Shown here piece by piece: positions 58,601 through 64,000 of a stretch of DNA of 64,000 nt. How positions within the stretch are numbered: position 1 is the stretch's first letter; every line of letters starts with the position of its first letter. Where the stretch lies: contig CAXTAO010000003.1 in NCBI GenBank assembly GCA_964242625.1, positions 129,711 to 193,710 of the forward strand, given 5' to 3'. The stretch is from JASLDZ01 sp964242625. Its GTDB lineage: Bacteria; Pseudomonadota; Alphaproteobacteria; Caulobacterales; Caulobacteraceae. Below the pieces are notes generated by a model. It was not told the origin of the DNA. It searched no databases and saw nothing but the letters and a program-made list of their open reading frames with translations. The translations under genes and the position numbers were made by a program.

Positions 58601-60133
58601 TCAGCCCGTCGACATACCACCAGCGGTAGCCGCCCTGCGGGACGCCGACGTCGAAGCGCGGTCCCGCATCAGCCGTCGTGCGGCGATCCGCCCCGACAAG
58701 GCCGCCATCGGCACCCCCGCCCCCGGATGCACGCTCCCGCCCGCGAGGTAGAGCCCCGGCAGGCGCGACCGGGCTCCGGGCCTCTGGAAGGCCGCAGCCC
58801 AGCCATGCATCGCCCGTCCATAAAGGGCGCCCCCCGTGTGCGGGAACATCGCCTCGAAATCCCGCGGCGTCCTGACGACGCTCGGCCCGGAGGGGGTCAC
58901 CTCCAGCCCGCAGCGGCTCAGCCGGCCAAAGACCCTGGTCTCGCATGCCTCGAGCTCCCGTCGATCCATCGTGTGGCTGTCCCCGTTCGCCGGGGCGTTG
59001 ATCAGTGCGAAAAGGCGCTCGACGGGCGGAGCGCCGGCGCCGGCGTCGCCGCGGTCCTCCGCGCAGACATAGACGGTGGGATCGTCCGGCGTCCGGCCGG
59101 CCGCCAGGTCCCGGAACTCGGCGGGGGAGTCGTCCGAGAAGAACACGCTGTGGCGCGCGAGCGGGAAGCCTGAGGCTCGCGCCGTCATCGCCCAGGTCAC
59201 CGCTGAGAGGGAGCGCACGGGCCGCCGCTCGCCGCCGACCGCGTGCGCGACGTCCGGTCCCAGCGCGCCGGCCGAGATGGCCGCCGCGTCGCCGTTGATC
59301 ACCACCGCGTCCGCGCCGATCCGCTCGCCGGTCGAGAGCTCGACGCCGGCGGCGCGCCCCCGCTCGACCGCGACGCGGCTGACCGCCTCGCCGAAGCGGA
59401 GCTCGACGCCCTTGGCGGTGGCGAGCGCGGCCAGAGCTTCGGCCAGAGCCTTCATGTCGCCGTCTACCAGCCACACCCCCTCCTGCTCGACGTGGGCGAT
59501 CAGCATGAGCGTGGCGGGCGCCTCGAACGGCGAGGCGCCGCAGTAGGTGGCGTAGCGCCCGAACATCTGCCGCAGTCGCAGATCCTGGAAATGGTCGCCC
59601 AGCGCGCCCCACAGCGTCTCGTACGGTCGCAGGCGGAAGAGCGCCGCGGGGTTCTGGAGAGCGATGCGCCAGCTCAGTCCGGCGAGCCCGCAGCGCTCCC
59701 GCACCAGGAAGGTGTCGCGCAGCGTGCGGTAGATGTCGGCCGACTCGGCGGCGAAGGTGCGGTAGCCCTGCGCCTCCCGCGCGCCGGCGAGCGCTCCGAT
59801 CGCATCGGCCGAACGCTCTACGTCGGCGAAGAGGTCGAGTTGGGCGTTTCCGCCCCAGCTATGTCTGGCAAGGACAGTCGCGGGGGTGAGCCTCACGCAG
59901 TCGTCGAGCGAAGCGCCCGCATCTTGGAACAGCGCGTCGAAGACCCAGCGCATGGTTAGGATGGTGGGACCCGCGTCCACCCTCGCGTCGCCGACCGCGA
60001 GCTGCCGCATCTTTCCGCCGGGCGCCTCGCCGCGATCGATCACCGTGACGCGGTAGCCGGCGGTGGCGAGATCGACGGCGCAGGCGAGCCCGCCCATCCC
60101 GCCACCCACGACCACGACCGCCTCGTGCGCCAA
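58601..60133 (-). CDS. crtD: Methoxyneurosporene (1-hydroxycarotenoid 3,4-) desaturase CrtD
   Basis: A 510-residue FAD-dependent desaturase of the CrtI/CrtD family. It has a dinucleotide fold VVVVGGGMGGLACAVDLATAG, GGKMRQLAVGDARVDAGPTILTMRWVFD, FGRYATYCGASPFEAPATL and a C-terminal GLYLAGGSVHPGAGVPMAALSGR. It introduces the 3,4 double bond in the spheroidene/spirilloxanthin pathway. The TTG at 60133 has GGGAGC about 6 bases upstream and is accepted as the start. Divergent from crtF across a tandem PpsR-type operator. Confidence 0.93.
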   Translation of the reverse strand: MAHEAVVVVGGGMGGLACAVDLATAGYRVTVIDRGEAPGGKMRQLAVGDARVDAGPTILTMRWVFDALFQDAGASLDDCVRLTPATVLARHSWGGNAQLDLFADVERSADAIGALAGAREAQGYRTFAAESADIYRTLRDTFLVRERCGLAGLSWRIALQNPAALFRLRPYETLWGALGDHFQDLRLRQMFGRYATYCGASPFEAPATLMLIAHVEQEGVWLVDGDMKALAEALAALATAKGVELRFGEAVSRVAVERGRAAGVELSTGERIGADAVVINGDAAAISAGALGPDVAHAVGGERRPVRSLSAVTWAMTARASGFPLARHSVFFSDDSPAEFRDLAAGRTPDDPTVYVCAEDRGDAGAGAPPVERLFALINAPANGDSHTMDRRELEACETRVFGRLSRCGLEVTPSGPSVVRTPRDFEAMFPHTGGALYGRAMHGWAAAFQRPGARSRLPGLYLAGGSVHPGAGVPMAALSGRIAARRLMRDRASTSASRRAATAGGMSTG

Positions 60134-60145
60134 GCCTAGCTCCCA

Positions 60146-60189
60146 CGTCAGTTGAAGTGGACGCTAACACGTGTCTAGTCTGCCCGACA
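60146..60189. promoter_or_regulatory. Tandem PpsR/CrtJ operator between crtD and crtF
   Basis: CGTCAGTTGAAGTGGACG (60146-60163) and TGTCTAGTCTGCCCGACA (60172-60189) are separated by exactly 8 bases. The second is a full TGT-N12-ACA site; the first is CGT-N12-ACG and closely resembles the pufL site at 14861. They lie 13 bases from the crtD start, so repression of crtCD, and possibly of crtF, is expected. Confidence 0.7.
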
Positions 60190-60290
60190 GTGAGCTTGGC
60201 GGGGCCTTTCTCGATGTCAGCCGCGTCCTTGGCCAAAGCCCTGTCCCAGCCGCAAGCCGACAGCCCTGGCGCTTCACCGCCCGTCGGCGG

Positions 60291-61445
60291 ATGAGAGCCG
60301 GCGCGCCCCACCATGTGACCTCGCCGGACCTCTTGCGCGCCTCGACCTGGCGCGACGCCTGGCTAAACGGGCGCAATCAACTCTTCGCCGACCCGAGGTT
60401 TCAGCGGTGGGCGGCCGACTTCCCCCTCACCCGCGCCATAGCCCGCAACCGAGCGCGCGGGCTGTTCGACCTCGTGGCGGGCTTCGTCTACGCCCAGACG
60501 CTCTCGGCCTGCGTCCGGCTGCACCTGTTCGAGCGGCTGCGCGATGGGCCGATGAACGCCGAGGCGCTCGCCGGCGCGCTCGACCTGCCGCTCGAAGCGT
60601 CGGAGCGGCTTCTTCACGCCGCGCAGGCTCTCCACCTCGTGCAGCCCGCGGGCGTGCGAAGGTGGGCGCTGGGCGCGCACGGGGCGGCGCTCCTCGGCTC
60701 GTCCGGGCTGACCGCGATGATCGAGCACCACGCCCGGTTCTACGCCGACCTGGGCGACAGCGTGGGCCTTCTCAGGCGCGGGGCGGGCGGCCTCGCCGGG
60801 TACTGGCCCTACGCGGTCACGTCGACGCCAGGGGAGGCCCAGGCGTCGGACGTCGCCGGCTACTCCGCGCTGATGGCGGCGACCCAGCCGGCCGTCGCCG
60901 CCGACCTCCTCGCCGCCTATCCCGTCGGTCGCCACCGGCGTCTCCTGGACGTGGGCGGAGGGGAGGGGGCGTTCGTGGAGGCGGCGGGGAGGGCCGCGCC
61001 CGCGCTGGAGCTGTCGCTGTTCGACCTGCCGGCGGTGGTCGAGCTCGCTCGCGAACGCCTGGGTCGCGCCGGCCTCCTCGCCCGCGCGACCTTGCACGGG
61101 GGCGACTTCCTGCGAGATCCCACGCCGCCCGGCGCGGACCTCGTCACCTTGGTGCGCATCCTTCACGACCACGACGACGCCGGCGTGGCGACGTTGCTGC
61201 GCGCCGTCCGCGCCGCGCTCCCGCCGGACGGAACGCTGCTGATCGGCGAGCCCATGTCCGGCGGGCGGCGGCCCGAGCGCGTGGGCGACGTCTATTTCGC
61301 CTTCTACCTGCTCGCCATGGGTCGGGGCCGCGCGCGCAGCCCCGCCGAACTCACCGCCATGCTGCGCGAGGCGGGATTCTCGCGGGTGCGGCGCTTGCGC
61401 ACCCGCACGCCCTTTCTCTTGCGCGCTCTGGTCGCGCGACCCTGA
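60291..61445 (+). CDS. crtF: Demethylspheroidene (hydroxyneurosporene) O-methyltransferase CrtF
   Basis: A 384-residue SAM-dependent O-methyltransferase (R. capsulatus CrtF is 393): an N-terminal dimerisation/winged-helix domain (LFDLVAGFVYAQTLSACVRLHLFERL), the SAM loop RRLLDVGGGEGAFVEAA, FDLPAVVELARERL and LVRILHDHDD. It methylates the 1-hydroxy group of carotenoids. The frame is open back to 60171, but that start would lie inside the operator; the ATG at 60291 fits the family. Confidence 0.92.
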   Translation: MRAGAPHHVTSPDLLRASTWRDAWLNGRNQLFADPRFQRWAADFPLTRAIARNRARGLFDLVAGFVYAQTLSACVRLHLFERLRDGPMNAEALAGALDLPLEASERLLHAAQALHLVQPAGVRRWALGAHGAALLGSSGLTAMIEHHARFYADLGDSVGLLRRGAGGLAGYWPYAVTSTPGEAQASDVAGYSALMAATQPAVAADLLAAYPVGRHRRLLDVGGGEGAFVEAAGRAAPALELSLFDLPAVVELARERLGRAGLLARATLHGGDFLRDPTPPGADLVTLVRILHDHDDAGVATLLRAVRAALPPDGTLLIGEPMSGGRRPERVGDVYFAFYLLAMGRGRARSPAELTAMLREAGFSRVRRLRTRTPFLLRALVARP

Positions 61446-61459
61446 ACGCCGGAGCCGAC

Positions 61460-62416
61460 ATGCACACCGAGGCCGTGGTGATCGAGGCGCCCGGGCGGCT
61501 GTCGGTGCGGAGGGTCGAGCTGAACGCGCCTGGCCCGGACGACCTGGTCGTGGAGGTCGCGTGGAGCGGCGTCTCGACCGGCACCGAGCGGCTCCTGTGG
61601 AGCGGGCGGATGCCGCCCTTCCCGGGGCTCGGCTACCCGCTCGTGCCCGGCTACGAGTCGGTGGGTCGTGTTGTGGACGCGGGGGCGCAGGCGCGCGCAC
61701 GGATCGGCGAGACCGTGTTCGCCCCGGGATCGTCGGCTTTCAAGGACGTGCGTGGGCTGTTCGGCGGGGCGGCGCGCACGCTTGTGCTGCCCTCCATGCG
61801 CGCCGTGACCATTCCCGAATCGCTCGGCGCGAGCGCCGTCCTGCTCGCGTTGGCGGCCACGGCGCGTCACGTGCTGGCCGGCGGACCTCCGCCTGAACTG
61901 ATCGTGGGCCACGGCGTGCTCGGCCGGCTTCTCGCGCGACAGTGTGTGTTGGCGGGAGGGGCGCCCACCGTGTGGGAGCTGAACGCGGAGCGGCTCGCCG
62001 GCGCGCTTGGCTACGCTTGCGCGCATCCCGATGCGGACACGCGGCGGGACTACGCCACGATCTGCGACGTGAGCGGCGCGGCCAACCTCCTCGACACGCT
62101 GATCGGCCGATTGTCCCGGGGCGGCGAGGTCGTGCTGGCGGGCTTCTACGAGGCCCCGCTCAGTTTCGACTTTCCTCCGGCCTTCATGCGCGAGGCGCGG
62201 CTTCGGGTCGCGGCCGAGTGGGCGCCCGCCGATCTCGCCGCAGCCTTCGCCGACGTGCGTTCGGGCGCGCTGTCCTTGGAGGGATTGGTGACCCACATCG
62301 TTCCGGCCGCGGATGCGCCTACCGCCTACGTGCAGGCGTTCGACGACCCGTCCTGCCTCAAGCTCGTGCTCGATTGGACGAAGCTCGCACCCGTTTTGCC
62401 AGGCGCGTACATTTAA
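61460..62416 (+). CDS. bchC: Bacteriochlorophyllide a dehydrogenase BchC
   Basis: A 318-residue medium-chain dehydrogenase-like protein oxidising the 3-hydroxyethyl group to 3-acetyl. Typical segments: SGVSTGTERLLWSGRMPPFPG, GYPLVPGYESVGRVVDAG, VFAPGSSAFKDVRGLFGG, the nucleotide fold LIVGHGVLGRLLARQCVLAG and CDVSGAANLLDTLIGRLSRGG. GGAG 6 bases before the ATG at 61460. Its last codons overlap the bchX operator. Confidence 0.95.
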   Translation: MHTEAVVIEAPGRLSVRRVELNAPGPDDLVVEVAWSGVSTGTERLLWSGRMPPFPGLGYPLVPGYESVGRVVDAGAQARARIGETVFAPGSSAFKDVRGLFGGAARTLVLPSMRAVTIPESLGASAVLLALAATARHVLAGGPPPELIVGHGVLGRLLARQCVLAGGAPTVWELNAERLAGALGYACAHPDADTRRDYATICDVSGAANLLDTLIGRLSRGGEVVLAGFYEAPLSFDFPPAFMREARLRVAAEWAPADLAAAFADVRSGALSLEGLVTHIVPAADAPTAYVQAFDDPSCLKLVLDWTKLAPVLPGAYI

Positions 62417-62449
62417 ATTGACAATGGTCGGCGTCAACCTAGGCTGACA
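62406..62449. promoter_or_regulatory. Tandem PpsR/CrtJ operator and promoter upstream of bchX
   Basis: CGTACATTTAAATTGACA (62406-62423, CGT-N12-ACA) and CGTCAACCTAGGCTGACA (62432-62449) are separated by exactly 8 bases. TTGACA (62418-62423) with TAGGCT (62440-62445) 16 bases on would be a sigma70-type promoter buried in the operator. It lies 27 bases before the bchX start and would allow bchXYZ and the downstream puf genes to be expressed separately from bchC. Confidence 0.7.
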
Positions 62450-62475
62450 CTCAAGGGCGTTCGGAGGCCCCGCCA

Positions 62476-63465
62476 GTGTCAGTGACCCTGATCGAAAAGC
62501 GCGCGCTGCGAGCGGAAGCCGCCATGGAGCCGGACCCGGTTCACACGGGTGCGGTGACCCGCGAAACGCAGGTGATTGCGATCTACGGCAAAGGCGGCTC
62601 CGGTAAGAGCTTCGCGCTCTCCAACCTGAGCTACATGATGGCGCAGCAGGGCAAGCGCGTGCTCCTGATCGGCTGCGACCCCAAGAGCGACACCACCTCG
62701 CTGCTCTTCGGCGGCAAGAGCTGCCCGACCATCATCGAGACCTCGTCGAAGAAGAAAGCGGCGGGCGAGGAGGTGCGCATCGAGGACGTCTGCTTCGTGC
62801 GCGACGGCGTCTTCGCCATGGAGCTGGGCGGCCCCGAGGTTGGGCGCGGCTGTGGCGGCCGCGGGATCATCCACGGCTTCGAACTGCTGGAGAAGCTCGG
62901 CTTCCACGATTGGGGCTTCGACTATGTGCTTCTGGACTTCCTGGGCGACGTGGTGTGCGGCGGCTTCGGCCTGCCGATCGCGCGCGACATGTGCCAGAAG
63001 GTGATCGTGGTCGGCTCCAACGACCTCCAGTCGCTCTACGTCGCCAACAACGTCTGCTCGGCCGTCGAATACTTTAGGAAGCTGGGCGGCAACGTCGGCG
63101 TGGCCGGCATACTGATCAACAAGGACGACGGCACGGGCGAGGCGCAGGCCTTCGCCGAGGCGGCGGGCATCCCCGTTCTGGCCTCGATACCTGCGAACGA
63201 GGATATCCGCCGCAAGTCGGCGAACTACCAGATCATCGGCCAGCCCGGCGGTGAATGGGGCCCGCTGTTCGAGGGGCTGGCGCAGAACGTGGCGGAAGCC
63301 GCGCCCGTTCGCCCGCGCCCGCTCAGCCAGGACGGGCTCCTCGGCCTTTTCAGCCCCGAGACGACGGGCGCAGGGGTGGAACTCAAGCCCGCCTCCCAGG
63401 CCGACATGCGCGGCGGGACGTACGCGCCCAAGCCCTCCCTCGAAATCATCTACGACGCGGCCTGA
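62476..63465 (+). CDS. bchX: Chlorophyllide a reductase iron protein BchX
   Basis: A 329-residue NifH/BchL-like protein that supplies electrons to BchY/BchZ for reduction of ring B. The P-loop is YGKGGSGKS; [4Fe-4S] cysteines are in GRGCGGRGI and LGDVVCGGFGLP; GCDPKSDTTSLLFGG and GGTYAPKPSLEIIYDAA (typical C-terminus) identify BchX rather than BchL. Two close GTG starts (62476, 62482). Confidence 0.96.
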   Translation: MSVTLIEKRALRAEAAMEPDPVHTGAVTRETQVIAIYGKGGSGKSFALSNLSYMMAQQGKRVLLIGCDPKSDTTSLLFGGKSCPTIIETSSKKKAAGEEVRIEDVCFVRDGVFAMELGGPEVGRGCGGRGIIHGFELLEKLGFHDWGFDYVLLDFLGDVVCGGFGLPIARDMCQKVIVVGSNDLQSLYVANNVCSAVEYFRKLGGNVGVAGILINKDDGTGEAQAFAEAAGIPVLASIPANEDIRRKSANYQIIGQPGGEWGPLFEGLAQNVAEAAPVRPRPLSQDGLLGLFSPETTGAGVELKPASQADMRGGTYAPKPSLEIIYDAA

Positions 63466-63467
63466 CG

Positions 63468-64000
63468 GTGGCCGACGGCGCATCCCCCCTGGCCTTCGAG
63501 GCCGCAACCCCGGTGGCGGTCGGGGCGGACGGGGGCTGCCACGGCGGGGCCGAGACGATGCGCACGGCCGCGCGCGAGGCGGGCAAGTCCACGGTGCTCG
63601 ACCGCTACGCCCGCGACTATCCCAAGGGGCCGCACGACCAGCCGCAGAGCATGTGCCCCGCCTTCGGCTCCCTGCGCGTGGGGCTGCGGATGCGCCGCAC
63701 CGCGACCGTGCTCTCCGGCTCGGCCTGCTGCGTCTACGGCCTGACCTTCACCAGCCACTTCTACGGCGCCAAGCGCTCCGTCGGCTACGTGCCGTTCAGC
63801 TCGGAGACGCTCGTCACCGGCAAGCTGTTCGAGGACATCCGCGACGCCGTGCACGAGCTCGCGGACCCCGCGCTCTACGACACGATCGTGGTGACCAACC
63901 TGTGCGTGCCCACCGCCTCGGGCGTGCCGCTGCAGCTCCTGCCCAAGGAGATCAACGGCGTGCGCATCATCGGCATCGACGTGCCGGGCTTCGGCGTGCC
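63468..64000 (+). CDS. bchY: Chlorophyllide a reductase subunit BchY, 5' part
   Basis: The window ends inside this gene; 177 residues are visible from a GTG two bases after the bchX stop. Recognisable BchY sequence: DGGCHGGAETMRTAAREAG, PQSMCPAFGSLRVGLRM, LSGSACCVYGLTFTSHFYGAKRSVGYVPF and TIVVTNLCVPTASGVPLQLLPKEINGVRIIGIDVPGFGVP. The cysteines in SMCPAF, SACCVYG and TNLCVPT are the expected ligand positions for its cluster. BchZ and a puf operon are expected downstream. Confidence 0.95.
   Translation, partial: MADGASPLAFEAATPVAVGADGGCHGGAETMRTAAREAGKSTVLDRYARDYPKGPHDQPQSMCPAFGSLRVGLRMRRTATVLSGSACCVYGLTFTSHFYGAKRSVGYVPFSSETLVTGKLFEDIRDAVHELADPALYDTIVVTNLCVPTASGVPLQLLPKEINGVRIIGIDVPGFGV

Noticed and set aside
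60171..60290. Longer CrtF start at the GTG at 60171
   Set aside because: It lies inside a strong PpsR-type palindrome and adds 40 residues not expected for CrtF.
1..64000. tRNA, rRNA, CRISPR arrays, insertion sequences or att sites
   Set aside because: Looked for cloverleaf ends, direct spaced repeats, transposase motifs and flanking terminal repeats; none was recognised, including around the detached reaction-centre operon.

Overview
The window is high-GC, densely coding DNA. About half of it (roughly 29.7-64.0 kb) is one photosynthesis gene cluster (PGC) of a bacteriochlorophyll a anoxygenic phototroph. Alphaproteobacterial features include the gene order, the aerR-ppsR pair, puhABC/puhE, crtCDF, a glycine-dependent 5-aminolevulinate synthase (hemA) and the O2-dependent cyclase acsF. 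With katG-oxyR and a LOV photoreceptor kinase also present, an aerobic anoxygenic phototroph is the best guess. I cannot name the genus from sequence alone.

Layout. 0-10.4 kb holds ordinary chromosomal genes: the end of an S9 peptidase, PsiE-like, ABC-F, PhoD, YaiI/YqxD, GH27 and an autotransporter. 10.4-14.8 kb holds a compact minus-strand operon pufL-pufM-pufC-puhA-puhB, a complete reaction-centre set (L, M, tetrahaem cytochrome, H, and the assembly factor PuhB). It has no light-harvesting pufBA genes and lies about 15 kb outside the PGC. 14.9-29.5 kb holds an SH3 protein, katG/oxyR, an M1 aminopeptidase, small basic proteins, a LOV hybrid histidine kinase, a TonB receptor with a DUF2946 protein, a glutaredoxin, a cold-shock protein and an MFS transporter. 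29.7 kb carries a HiPIP electron carrier. 30.2-46.0 kb is the minus-strand superoperon bchF-N-B-H-L-M-lhaA-puhA-puhB-puhC-orf-acsF-puhE-hemA, which contains a SECOND puhA and puhB. 46.3-52.5 kb is aerR-ppsR-bchG-pucC-like-bchP-orf (plus strand). 52.5-53.8 kb is a DUF3422 gene (minus). 53.9-57.8 kb is bchI-bchD-bchO-orf. 57.7-60.1 kb is crtC-crtD (minus). 60.3-64.0 kb is crtF-bchC-bchX-bchY, cut by the window end. In related clusters bchZ and pufBALM(C) follow bchY, so the usual puf operon is expected just beyond the window.

How it works together. hemA, bchI/D/H, bchM, acsF, bchL/N/B, bchF, bchX/Y, bchC, bchG and bchP cover most steps from glycine to bacteriochlorophyll a. crtC/D/F make methoxylated spheroidene/spirilloxanthin-type carotenoids. 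puhA/B/C/E, lhaA and the second PucC-family protein assemble reaction centre and LH1. HiPIP and the tetrahaem PufC are likely donors to the reaction centre. AerR and PpsR regulate. Tandem PpsR/CrtJ-type operators (TGT-N12-ACA, second repeat exactly 26 bp away) can be read before bchG, between crtD and crtF, before bchX, and also before the detached pufLMC-puhAB operon. This ties the extra reaction-centre operon to the same regulon.

The most notable item is the detached reaction-centre operon with its own divergent H subunit. All histidine cofactor ligands in L and M are kept, while a residue of the H-subunit proton path appears replaced. Residue comparisons were made by hand against remembered Rhodobacter sphaeroides numbering and need a proper alignment.
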